DNA of 64,000 bases from Microbacterium murale. GTDB lineage: Bacteria > Actinomycetota > Actinomycetes > Actinomycetales > Microbacteriaceae. Shown one piece after another: positions 15,807 to 23,305 of this stretch; positions within the stretch are counted from its first letter, which is position 1; each line of letters opens with the position of its first letter. Position numbers and translations under genes: made by a program. A model generated the notes under the pieces. It saw only the letters and a list, made by a program, of their open reading frames with translations, was not told the DNA's origin and did no database searches. The DNA lies in contig NZ_JAUSXK010000001.1 in assembly GCF_030815955.1 (NCBI RefSeq), forward strand, positions 2,046,001 to 2,110,000, read 5' to 3'.

Positions 15807-16136
15807 TCAAGAAGTCGAGGACGCACGCACCGCGTCGACGAGTTGTCGCCACGGGCCATCGAGCGCCGACTCCGGCAGCTCTCGCTCGAGCCGCGCCGCT
15901 GGAGTGCGGGCCTGGATGCGCCAGATATAGCGATCCGCCTCTCGCTCTGGGGTGCCCGCCGGATCGTCCCAGGGGCAGCTGTCGATCAGCTCGATCCAGC
16001 GCGGCTCATCGTCGTGCTGCGGCACGACATGCCAGCGTCGACGGATGCCGGCAAGACCACCTGTTCGGATCACGGCGATGACGAAGCCGGGCTCCTCGTC
16101 CGGATCACTCGGTGGGGCTACGTCGCGCATCCTCAT
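15807..16136 (-). CDS. Emfourin-type protealysin inhibitor
   Basis: About 110 residues from the ATG at 16136 (or 16130), overlapping the 3' end of the M4 protease gene. The sequence FVIAVIRTGGLAGIRRRWHV followed by WIELIDSCPWDD and RYIWRIQA matches the emfourin family, small cytoplasmic inhibitors found beside protealysin-type proteases. The frame upstream of 16136 lies wholly inside the protease gene and is unlikely to be used. The overlap implies translational coupling, giving inhibitor together with enzyme. Confidence 0.8.
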   Translation of the reverse strand: MRMRDVAPPSDPDEEPGFVIAVIRTGGLAGIRRRWHVVPQHDDEPRWIELIDSCPWDDPAGTPEREADRYIWRIQARTPAARLERELPESALDGPWRQLVDAVRASSTS

Positions 16137-17187
16137 AGACTCCCACGGTGGTCCACGCGGCGCGAGTGGCTGTGGCGACTTCGTCGTCGACGGCTGCGGC
16201 GATCGTGGCATCCGCGAATTCACGGAAATTGGCCGTGCTCGCCAGCCCGCCGGTCAGGGCGCGGTACCAGGTGAGGCCGGCGCGTTCCCAGGCATTGCCG
16301 CCGAGCGTGGTCGCAGTGAGGGCGAACGCACGGTTCGGGATGCCGGAGTTGATGTGCACGCCGCCGTTGTCTTCTGTCGTCTGCACGAAGTCGCGCATGT
16401 GCGCCGGCTGCGGGTCTTTACCGAGCTCATCGTCGTCGTAGGCCGTGCCTGGTTCGAGCATCGACCGCAGTGCTCTGCCCTGCACCTCGTCGGTGAAGAT
16501 GCCGGCGCCGATCAGCCAGCTCGCCCGGTCGGAGGTCTGCCCCTCGCTGTACTGCTCGGTGAGAGCGCCGAACACATCGGCGATCGACTCGTTCAGCGCG
16601 CCGGGCTGGCCTTGGTACTCGAGGTTCGCCGTGTGCTGGATCACGCCGTGCGCGAGCTCGTGCCCGATGACCGTGATCGACCCGGTGAAGCCGCGGAACA
16701 CCTCGCCGTCGCCGTCTCCGAAGACCATGCGCTCGCCGTCCCAGAAGGCGTTGTCGTAGTCGACGCCATAGTGCACCGTCGCATCCAGAGCCGCACCCGC
16801 CCCGTCGAGGGAATTGCGGTCGTACGCACCCAGCAGCAGCTCGAATGTCGCGCCGAGCCCATCGAACGCCTCATTCACAGAGACATCATCCGCAGCCGGA
16901 TCGTCTTCCGCACGTACCACGGCACCCGGCAGCGTCTCGGTGTTCTGCGCATCACTGATCGTGCGGTTCGGGGCATCCGACAGCTCGGCGACGAGATCGC
17001 CCTGCTCGTCGATGGACAGATTGATGCGGGTGCGGAACGTCGGACGACCGGCGAGCAGGGTCTGGCGCGCAGCATCCGCAGCCCGGGGGAAGCGCCCGGA
17101 CTCGGCCAGGCGGGCGAGGAGATATGCCGGGATGATGCCGTATGCGCTGTCGTTCATATCGGCGACGATACGCCGGGGCGGAGACAC
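16105..17187 (-). CDS. M4 (thermolysin-like) metalloprotease, protealysin type
   Basis: 360 residues from GTG 17187, which has GGAGGAG nine bases upstream; the frame runs open to 17361 but without such a site. No signal peptide. A short N-terminal propeptide carries YGIIPAYLLARLAE, comparable with the protealysin propeptide motif. The catalytic domain has VIGHELAHGVIQ (HEXXH zinc site), NESIADVFGAL (third ligand Glu) and GGVHINSGIPNRAF (catalytic His region). Protealysins act as intracellular or non-classically exported proteases. It is paired with an overlapping emfourin-type inhibitor. Confidence 0.9.
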   Translation of the reverse strand: MSPPRRIVADMNDSAYGIIPAYLLARLAESGRFPRAADAARQTLLAGRPTFRTRINLSIDEQGDLVAELSDAPNRTISDAQNTETLPGAVVRAEDDPAADDVSVNEAFDGLGATFELLLGAYDRNSLDGAGAALDATVHYGVDYDNAFWDGERMVFGDGDGEVFRGFTGSITVIGHELAHGVIQHTANLEYQGQPGALNESIADVFGALTEQYSEGQTSDRASWLIGAGIFTDEVQGRALRSMLEPGTAYDDDELGKDPQPAHMRDFVQTTEDNGGVHINSGIPNRAFALTATTLGGNAWERAGLTWYRALTGGLASTANFREFADATIAAAVDDEVATATRAAWTTVGVYEDARRSPTE

Positions 17188-17263
17188 TGTCGTGAACTCC
17201 TCCTGTACTTCACGTCTGAGTCTGCGGCGGGATCTCCCAGCCCGCTCGCGTAAAATCAGCCCA

Positions 17264-18781
17264 ATGACCGATGCGCCCGCTGTTGATACCTCCGACTTCG
17301 GCGACGGCCTCGACCCGGCAGACCTCGAGACCACGCTGCGGGTTCTCGCCTCGATGGACAAGATCAGCGAAGAGCATCCGGACTACGTCGCCGTCCGACG
17401 CGCGACCGCGGCGATGTTCAAGGCGGTCAAGCGCGTACGCCGCAAGGAGATCCGCGACGCCATCGCCGAGGCCGACAAGGCGGTCGTCGCGAACACGGCG
17501 ACCGGTGCCCCCGATCGCATCGACGACGAGACGCGCGGCAACGACCTGAAGACGACGGTGGATGCTCCGATCGCGGGCGAGCTGCTCAAGCCGCGCAACT
17601 GCTACATCTGCAAGCAGCCGTACACGGTGGTCGACGCGTTCTACCACCAGCTCTGCCCCGACTGCGCGCGCTTCAGCCATGGCAAGCGCAACGCCCGCAC
17701 CGACCTGACCGGCAAGCGCGCACTGCTCACCGGCGGTCGCGCGAAGATCGGCATGCACATCGCGCTGCGGCTGCTGCGTGACGGAGCGCACACGACCATC
17801 ACGACGCGTTTCCCTCGCGACGCCGTGCGTCGATTCTCGTCTCTGCCGGACTCGGCCGACTGGCTGCACCGGCTGCGCGTCGTCGGCATCGACCTGCGCG
17901 ACCCTGCGCAGGTGATCGCGCTCGCCGATTCGGTCGCGGCCCAGGGCCCGCTCGACATCCTCATCAACAACGCCGCGCAGACCGTCAGGCGCTCGCCGGG
18001 TGCATATTCTCTGCTGGCGGATGCCGAGATGCAGCCGTTGCCGGACGGTCCATTGCCCGAGATGGAGACGTTCGGACACACGGTCGACCCGCATCCGCAG
18101 GCGCTGCAGGCATCCGTCGACTCCAACCCGCTGCTGTCCGTGGCCGCCCTCGGCGGCACCGTCGCCGAACAGGGCGGACAGGCGCTCACGGCCGAAGACC
18201 TCGCCAGGCTCGCGATGGCGCCTGGGTCGTCGTCGCTGGAGAAGCACGCCGACGGCAGCGCGATCGACGCCGGCGGCCTCGTGCCGGACATCAACCGCGT
18301 CAACAGCTGGGTGCAGTCGGTCGAGCAGGTCGACCCGCTCGAGATGCTCGAGGTGCAGCTGGCGAACACCACGGCGCCGTTCCTGCTGATCAGCAGACTG
18401 CGGGCGTCGATGGCCGCGTCAGACGCGCACCGCAAGTACGTCGTGAACGTCTCGGCCATGGAAGGCCAGTTCTCGCGCCGCTACAAGGGGCCGGGGCACC
18501 CGCACACCAACATGGCCAAGGCCGCGCTGAACATGCTCACGCGCACCAGCGCGGGCGAGATGCTCGAGACCGACGGCATCCTGATGACCGCCGTCGACAC
18601 CGGCTGGATAACCGACGAGCGCCCGCACCACACCAAGGTGCGCCTGGCCGAGGAGGGGTTCCACGCTCCGCTCGACCTCGTCGACGGTGCCGCGCGCGTG
18701 TACGACCCGATCGTGCAGGGCGAGGCCGGCGTCAACGTGCACGGGGTGTTCCTGAAGGACTACAAGCCGAACCCCTGGTGA
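17264..18781 (+). CDS. Atypical SDR oxidoreductase with N-terminal zinc-finger region
   Basis: 505 residues from ATG 17264; a TAAAAT box lies 8 bp upstream. Residues 1-130 are a charged helical region ending in two Cys pairs, CYIC and CPDC, a likely zinc site. From about 145 a Rossmann fold follows: RALLTGGRAKIGMHIALRLLRDG, DLRDP, ILINNAAQ and VVNVSAMEGQF. The usual SDR catalytic YxxxK is replaced: the Lys in TNMAKAALN has Thr four residues before it, so the tyrosine is missing, while Asn and Ser are kept. A roughly 100-residue insertion separates NNAA from the active site. Substrate unknown; it may not be a classical dehydrogenase. Confidence 0.8.
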   Translation: MTDAPAVDTSDFGDGLDPADLETTLRVLASMDKISEEHPDYVAVRRATAAMFKAVKRVRRKEIRDAIAEADKAVVANTATGAPDRIDDETRGNDLKTTVDAPIAGELLKPRNCYICKQPYTVVDAFYHQLCPDCARFSHGKRNARTDLTGKRALLTGGRAKIGMHIALRLLRDGAHTTITTRFPRDAVRRFSSLPDSADWLHRLRVVGIDLRDPAQVIALADSVAAQGPLDILINNAAQTVRRSPGAYSLLADAEMQPLPDGPLPEMETFGHTVDPHPQALQASVDSNPLLSVAALGGTVAEQGGQALTAEDLARLAMAPGSSSLEKHADGSAIDAGGLVPDINRVNSWVQSVEQVDPLEMLEVQLANTTAPFLLISRLRASMAASDAHRKYVVNVSAMEGQFSRRYKGPGHPHTNMAKAALNMLTRTSAGEMLETDGILMTAVDTGWITDERPHHTKVRLAEEGFHAPLDLVDGAARVYDPIVQGEAGVNVHGVFLKDYKPNPW

Positions 18782-18807
18782 GCACTGGGCGGCGCGTGCC
18801 AGGTTCG

Positions 18808-18898
18808 GTGCGCACACTTGCAGGGCCGCTGCACACCTGCAGGGGCGGGCTGCGGCGTGTCGCCCTGCATCCGTTCATTCGCCCTGCATCTGTGCATG
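18808..18898. repeat. 91-bp intergenic element B: 19-bp units, two direct then two inverted
   Basis: Units 18808-18826 and 18827-18845 share GCACAC(T/C)TGCAGGG. Units 18861-18879 and 18880-18898 both start CGCCCTGCAT, the reverse complement of the same core. The gap is 15 bases. It occupies the spacer between the convergent SDR and HxlR genes, where it could also act as a bidirectional terminator. Confidence 0.7.
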
Positions 18899-18923
18899 CA
18901 GCCGCGCGTTCGCGGACGCGAAC

Positions 18924-19262
18924 TCAGTGCGCAGGGACCTCGAGGTTCGCAGACGCCCACTGACCGAGCTGGCTGAGAATCGGCAGCAGCCCCTTGCCGC
19001 TCTCGGTCAACGCGTATGAGACCGTGACCGGCGGGCCGGCGTCGACGGTGCGGGCGACGAGCCCCGCCTGAGCGAGTTCGGCGAGGCGGTCGGAGAGCAC
19101 GGTGTCGCTGATGCCGACGACCGCGCGACGCAGTGCGACGAAAGTGGCAGGGCCGCCACCGAGCGATGAAACGATCATTCCGTTCCAGCGCTTTCCGAGC
19201 ACGCTGAAGGCCAGTGTGACAGCGGCGTCACACACGTGGATCGCCGTTTCAGCCTCGGCCAT
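18924..19262 (-). CDS. HxlR-family (MarR-like) transcriptional regulator
   Basis: 112 residues with a single HxlR winged helix: early Cys11 (HVCDAAVTLAFSVLGKRWNGMIVSSL), then the recognition region FVALRRAVVGISDTVLSDRLAELAQAGLVAR and the wing with PVTVSYALTESGKGLLPIL. HxlR proteins next to divergent azoreductase or quinone reductase genes (for example YodB, HypR) commonly sense electrophiles or disulfide stress through the N-terminal Cys. It probably controls the divergent gene at 19338. Confidence 0.88.
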   Translation of the reverse strand: MAEAETAIHVCDAAVTLAFSVLGKRWNGMIVSSLGGGPATFVALRRAVVGISDTVLSDRLAELAQAGLVARTVDAGPPVTVSYALTESGKGLLPILSQLGQWASANLEVPAH

Positions 19263-19292
19263 GCATCCATCCTACATGTGCTACGTTAACGC

Positions 19293-19319
19293 GAGTCGCT
19301 AATAAAAACAGAGCGACTC
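19293..19319. promoter_or_regulatory. Candidate HxlR operator, GAGTCGCT-N11-AGCGACTC
   Basis: A perfect 8-bp inverted repeat lies in the 75-bp divergent spacer, 19 bases before the azoreductase start. The AT-rich centre (AATAAAAACAG) could hold a promoter element. Likely target of the neighbouring HxlR protein. Confidence 0.55.
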
Positions 19320-19337
19320 CGAAAACGAAAGGTCACT

Positions 19338-19994
19338 ATGTCCCTGTTCCGCCTGGATGCCAGCATCCTGCCTGCCACATCCGCCAGCCGCTCGCTCGCC
19401 GATCTCGTGGAGGCCGAGTGGACGGCATCCCATCCCGACTCGATCGTGACCCGACGCGACCTCGCGGCCGACCCGGTTCCCGCGACGGTCTGGGCGGATG
19501 CCGTCACGTCGAAGTTCGTCGCAGAGGACCAGCGCAGCGAGCAGCAGAACTCCGCACGAGCTCTCGCCGCCGCGTTCGCCGACGAGCTGATCAGTGCCGA
19601 CGCACTGCTGTTCGCGGTGCCGCTGTACAACTACGGCGTCTCGCAGCACTTCAAGACGTGGTTCGACCTGGCGTACACCGACCCCCGCATCGACCCGGAG
19701 GGCACCGCGCTGAACGGCAAGCCGGCGACGCTCGTCACCGTGCTCGGCGGCAACTACGCCCCGGGAACGCCCAAGGAGGGCTGGGATCACTCCACCGGCT
19801 GGCTGCGTCGCGTGCTCGAGGACGTCTGGGGCCTCGACCTGCGCGTCGTGCAGCGTCCGTTCACGCTCGTCGGAGTCAACCCGGCGATGGATGCGTTCAA
19901 GGATGTCGCGAGCGAGCTCAAGGACGAGGCCGAGAAGTCGGCACGGGTCTACGGCCAGGAGCTCGCTGCGACACGCGGCACCAAGGTCGCCTGA
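19338..19994 (+). CDS. FMN-dependent NADH azoreductase / quinone reductase
   Basis: 218 residues with a flavodoxin-like fold of the AzoR type: SLFRLDASILPATSASRSLADLVEAEW (FMN phosphate loop), SADALLFAVPLYNYGVSQHFKTWFD (flavin-binding P-x-Y-N-Y) and GGNYAPG. It would reduce azo compounds or quinones with two electrons and protects against electrophiles. Divergent from the HxlR regulator, which is the usual partner for this class. Confidence 0.88.
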   Translation: MSLFRLDASILPATSASRSLADLVEAEWTASHPDSIVTRRDLAADPVPATVWADAVTSKFVAEDQRSEQQNSARALAAAFADELISADALLFAVPLYNYGVSQHFKTWFDLAYTDPRIDPEGTALNGKPATLVTVLGGNYAPGTPKEGWDHSTGWLRRVLEDVWGLDLRVVQRPFTLVGVNPAMDAFKDVASELKDEAEKSARVYGQELAATRGTKVA

Positions 19995-20015
19995 CCGGGG
20001 CGCTTCCGCACCCCC

Positions 20016-20100
20016 CGACACTCTGGGGGTCGAGAACACGGATGTCGGACGATCTTGGCTGATCCGTCCGACATCCGTGTGATGGGCCCCCAAACTGTCG
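20016..20100. terminator. Long imperfect hairpin (36-nt arms) between convergent genes
   Basis: Left arm 20016-20051 pairs with right arm 20065-20100 around a short loop. The inner 16 bases (ACACGGATGTCGGACG) and the outer CGACA and TGGGGG blocks match. The overall size (about 85-91 bp, centre near 20058) resembles the 91-bp elements, but internal 19-bp repetition is not clear. It lies between azoreductase (+) and histidine kinase (-) genes. Confidence 0.6.
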
Positions 20101-20146
20101 ACGAGCACGGCCTCTCCACGGGAGAGGCCGCGGCATCCGACCGGCC

Positions 20147-21232
20147 TCACTCGACGGGCAACCGCACCGTCACGATGAGTCCGCCGCCGCTGCGCGGCTC
20201 CAACTCCAGCGTTCCGCCGTGGGCGCGCGTGATCCCTTCGGCGATCGCGAGTCCGAGTCCAGCCCCCGCATGAGCCGCATCCTTGCCCCGGAAGCGACCG
20301 GCGCCGCGTTGGAACGGCTCCCGCAGAGTGGCGAGCAGGTGGGAAGGAACCACCTCGCCGGTGTTCTCGATGACCACCAATGCGCCATCCCGGCCTGCTT
20401 CGGTGTGCACCTCGACGAGCCCGCCCTCCGCGAGATTGTGCACGATCGCGTTGTGGACCAGGTTCACGATGAGCTGCTGCAGCAGCGCTGGAGATCCGTT
20501 GACGAAGGCCGTCGTGCCTCGGATGTCGAGCGTCGCGCCGCGTCGATCGGCCAGCGGATGCAGGCTTTCCACGGCCTCTTCCGCCAGAAGCGACAACTCC
20601 ACACGGTCGCGTTCGAAGGTGCCGCGGTCGGCGCGGGCCAGCACGAGAAGCGCCTCGGTCAGGGCGATCGCCCGTGCGTTGACATTCTGCAGTCGATCGA
20701 TGAGGACGTCGACGTCGCGGTCGGGGTCATCGCGCGCCACCTCGAGCATCGTCTGCGAGATCGCCAGCGGCGTGCGCAGCTCGTGGGAGGCGTTCGCGGC
20801 GAACCGCCGTTGCTCCTCCACGTGCGCTTCGAGCCGCGCCAGCATCGTGTCGAACACATCCGCGAGGTCACGGAACTCGTCTTTCGGCCCCGGCATGTCG
20901 ACGCGATGCGAGAGCGATCCTTCTGCGGCCAGGTGAGCAGCAGCATTGAGGCGGGACAGCGGCGCCAGCATCCGCCCGGCCAGGAACCACCCGCCCACGA
21001 GCCCGAGGGCGAGAAGGAAGACGAGCGCAGCGATCGTCGGCGGGACGAATGCGCGCACCAGGTCGGAGCGGTTCGGTACGAACGGTCCCATGCTCCTGAT
21101 CTGCCCATCGGGCACATAGCGCAACAGGAACACGACGACGACAGCGAGCAGCAGCACGCCCGCGATCATCAGGAATCCGGCGTAGCTCAGCGTGAGCTTG
21201 AGCCGCGCACTCATCCCACGCCGCCTATCCAT
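20147..21232 (-). CDS. Two-component sensor histidine kinase
   Basis: About 361 residues from the ATG at 21232, which overlaps the response regulator's stop; ATG at 21214 is an alternative. Two membrane helices (LTLSYAGFLMIAGVLLLAVVVVFLL and IAALVFLLALGLVGGWFLAG) flank a short external segment. Then a HAMP region, the dimerisation/phospho-acceptor helix ANASHELRTPLAI, and an ATP-binding domain with NLVHNAIVHN and GAGLGLAIAEGI. Faces a divergent VanY-like peptidase, so cell-wall stress or muropeptide sensing is a reasonable guess. Confidence 0.9.
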   Translation of the reverse strand: MDRRRGMSARLKLTLSYAGFLMIAGVLLLAVVVVFLLRYVPDGQIRSMGPFVPNRSDLVRAFVPPTIAALVFLLALGLVGGWFLAGRMLAPLSRLNAAAHLAAEGSLSHRVDMPGPKDEFRDLADVFDTMLARLEAHVEEQRRFAANASHELRTPLAISQTMLEVARDDPDRDVDVLIDRLQNVNARAIALTEALLVLARADRGTFERDRVELSLLAEEAVESLHPLADRRGATLDIRGTTAFVNGSPALLQQLIVNLVHNAIVHNLAEGGLVEVHTEAGRDGALVVIENTGEVVPSHLLATLREPFQRGAGRFRGKDAAHAGAGLGLAIAEGITRAHGGTLELEPRSGGGLIVTVRLPVE

Positions 21233-21905
21233 CGACCGCATCCGCCTCGGTGCCGATCCGATATCCCACACCTGGAACAGTGAGGATCAGCCAGGGCTCG
21301 CCCAACCGCTTGCGCAGGGATGACACCGTGATGCGCACCGCGTTCGTGAACGGATCCGCGTTCTCATCCCACGCACGCTCGAGCAGCTCCTCGGCGCTGA
21401 CGACTCCGCCGGCGGCGCTGATGAGCACTTCCAGCACCGCGAACTGCTTCCTCGTCAGTGCGACATAGCGGTCGTCGCGGTATACCTCACGACGGAACGC
21501 GTCGAGCCGAAGACCCGCGAGCTCCTGCACGGGCGGGCGGGCGTGGGCGCGCCGGCGATCCAATGCCCGCAGGCGCAACACCAGTTCGCGCAGTTCGAAC
21601 GGCTTGGTGAGGTAGTCGTCGGCACCCGATTCGAAACCGGTTTCCTTGTCGTCCAGACGGTCGGCTGCCGTGAGCATGATGATCGGGATGCCTGCACCGG
21701 ACGCCACGATCCAGCGGGCGACGTCGTCGCCTGAAGGGCCAGGGATGTCGCGATCGAGCACGGCGATGTCGTAGCTGTTCACTGACAGCAGCTCCAGAGC
21801 CGTGTCGCCATCGCCCGCGATGTCGGCGGCGATCGCCTCGAGCCTCAGCCCGTCGCGGACGGCCTCGGCGAGGTAGGGCTCGTCCTCGACGATCAGCACA
21901 CGCAT
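21225..21905 (-). CDS. OmpR-family response regulator
   Basis: 226 residues from ATG 21905. Receiver domain begins MRVLIVEDEPYLAEA and has the phospho-acceptor Asp51 (IAVLDRDIPGPSG), Thr at IIMLTAAD and Lys at DDYLTKPF. The C-terminal winged helix (about 130-222) carries ALTRKQFAVLEVL and NAVRITVSSLRKRLG. It is translated just ahead of its kinase and faces the peptidase gene across a 117-bp spacer with a palindrome. Confidence 0.92.
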   Translation of the reverse strand: MRVLIVEDEPYLAEAVRDGLRLEAIAADIAGDGDTALELLSVNSYDIAVLDRDIPGPSGDDVARWIVASGAGIPIIMLTAADRLDDKETGFESGADDYLTKPFELRELVLRLRALDRRRAHARPPVQELAGLRLDAFRREVYRDDRYVALTRKQFAVLEVLISAAGGVVSAEELLERAWDENADPFTNAVRITVSSLRKRLGEPWLILTVPGVGYRIGTEADAVDG

Positions 21906-21969
21906 GGCTCGGCTCTCGTGTGCGGGGTGTTCATATGCAGAGATCCTACGCACCCGGGCATATCGCGAG

Positions 21970-21989
21970 CGTATGAAGAATCGCATACG
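21970..21989. promoter_or_regulatory. Candidate response-regulator site, CGTATG-N8-CATACG
   Basis: A perfect 6-bp inverted repeat in the spacer between the two-component genes and the D,D-carboxypeptidase gene. A CATATGC/GCATATC pair lies a little upstream (about 21932 and 21959). Position fits autoregulation plus control of the peptidase. Confidence 0.4.
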
Positions 21990-22022
21990 GCCTCGCAACT
22001 GCCCGCCGGGTTCTCTGGAGAC

Positions 22023-22694
22023 ATGAGAACCACCCATGTAGCAACTGCTCCGTCACCCTTACCGACCCGCTCTCAGCAGCGACGGGCCGTCGTTGCCCTC
22101 ATCGTCGCCCTCATCGCGTTGGTGATCGCCCTCGTGCTCGTGGTGGCGAACGGATCGAAGTCGCTCGCGGATATCGCGGGCGGCACCGGGCAATCGGTGG
22201 GGCTCGGAACTTCTGCGGATGACGGCTCTGTTCTGACTCCCGAGCACGGCTACATCGGACAGGGCGAAGGGCTGTCCGTGTTCGATGACCAGGCCCCGGC
22301 CGTCACCCGGCTGAACCCCGCGCTGCTCGATGCGCTGCGCAGGGCGGCAACGGATGCGGCGGTGAGCGGTGTCGAATTCGAAGTCAACAGCGGCTGGCGG
22401 TCCCCGGAATACCAGTCATCGCTGCTGCGTGCGGCGGTCGACGACTACGGCTCGGAGGAGGAAGCAGCGCGCTGGGTGGCGACGGCCCACACCTCAGCGC
22501 ACGTGTCGGGTGACGCCGTCGACATCGGTCCCCTCACGGCGACCGACTGGCTCGCGCAGCATGGCGCACAGTACGGACTGTGCCAGATCTATGGCAACGA
22601 ATCCTGGCACTACGAATTGCGACCGGATGCTGTCGGCGGGGTGTGTCCGCCTGCCTACGCCGACCCGACGGAAGACCCGCGGATGCAGGGGTGA
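22023..22694 (+). CDS. D-alanyl-D-alanine carboxypeptidase, VanY/M15B type
   Basis: 223 residues from ATG 22023. One N-terminal membrane anchor (RAVVALIVALIALVIALVLVVA) places the enzyme outside. The M15 domain has SGWRSPEYQS, SAHVSGDAVDIG (zinc His and Asp) and SWHYELR (Glu base and third His), the VanY order. It removes terminal D-Ala from peptidoglycan precursors. Divergent from a two-component system, an arrangement resembling vancomycin-resistance-type or wall-stress modules, though vanH/A/X are absent here. Confidence 0.88.
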   Translation: MRTTHVATAPSPLPTRSQQRRAVVALIVALIALVIALVLVVANGSKSLADIAGGTGQSVGLGTSADDGSVLTPEHGYIGQGEGLSVFDDQAPAVTRLNPALLDALRRAATDAAVSGVEFEVNSGWRSPEYQSSLLRAAVDDYGSEEEAARWVATAHTSAHVSGDAVDIGPLTATDWLAQHGAQYGLCQIYGNESWHYELRPDAVGGVCPPAYADPTEDPRMQG

Positions 22695-22754
22695 CAGCTG
22701 ATCGGGCGGCGCAACGGGGTTGCCCATTCCGGCGCGGCGGACGAGCATAGCGGG

Positions 22755-23138
22755 ATGACTGAGCAGATCGAGGAGCTGCTGGAGCTCGAGAATCACGGGT
22801 GGCGTTCGCTCTGCGACGGGACGGGGAGCGATTTCTACGGAGCACTCATGACCGAGGACGGTGCGATGCTGCTGGCATCCGGGCTGTCGATGGATCGTTC
22901 GGAGGTGATCGCGTCGCTGGCCGGAGCTCCGCCGTGGGAGAGATACGAGGTCGACGAGCCGCGATTGCTTGCTTTGGCGGATGGCGCGTCGACACTGCTC
23001 TACACCGGGCGGGCGTTCCGCGCAGGGGCGGAGCCGTTCGTCGCCCTCATGGCGAGCACGTATGTACGTCGCGCGGGTGCATGGCGGCTCGCGCTCTACC
23101 AGCAGACGCCGGTCGACGCCGGCCAGTCGTCGTCATGA
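22755..23138 (+). CDS. DUF4440 / NTF2-like protein
   Basis: 127 residues with the SnoaL/DUF4440 pattern: LLELENHGWRSLCDGTGSDFYGALMTEDGAMLL at the start, a central RYEVDEPRLLALADGASTLLYTGRAF and the closing ASTYVRRAGAWRLALYQQTP. The fold is a small cone-shaped barrel seen in polyketide cyclase-like and stress proteins. No substrate can be inferred. Followed by a 4-base overlap with a small downstream frame. Confidence 0.8.
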   Translation: MTEQIEELLELENHGWRSLCDGTGSDFYGALMTEDGAMLLASGLSMDRSEVIASLAGAPPWERYEVDEPRLLALADGASTLLYTGRAFRAGAEPFVALMASTYVRRAGAWRLALYQQTPVDAGQSSS

Positions 23139-23305
23139 GCGTCCCGGTGCGGACACTGGAATCGATCGCATGGCATCCGGTCGCCGACGCGGGCTTCCGG
23201 CGCGTGGGCGAGAGCGATATGGAACCGGAGAACCCGGTCGATCTGCCGCTCCACGTGATTTCGCGGACAGATCGACCCGGCTTCCTGGCACGCGTCAGTC
23301 GGTAG
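23135..23305 (+). CDS. Possible small protein (56 aa) coupled to DUF4440 gene
   Basis: An ATG overlapping the DUF4440 stop (ATGA) opens a frame reading MSVPVRTLESIAWHPVADAG and ending FLARVSR. It overlaps the end of the convergent transketolase gene by 11 bases. No domain recognised. The only support is the coupled start and the lack of any other use of this 156-bp gap, so it may not be real. Confidence 0.35.
   Translation: MSVPVRTLESIAWHPVADAGFRRVGESDMEPENPVDLPLHVISRTDRPGFLARVSR

Noticed and set aside
17188-17361. Extended N-terminus of the M4 protease
   Set aside because: The added residues overlap the 5' end and promoter of the divergent SDR gene. GTG 17187 has an excellent GGAGGAG site.
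22799-23304. 168-codon frame overlapping the DUF4440 gene
   Set aside because: Only its last 56 codons fall outside the DUF4440 gene. I list just that coupled tail as a low-confidence small gene.
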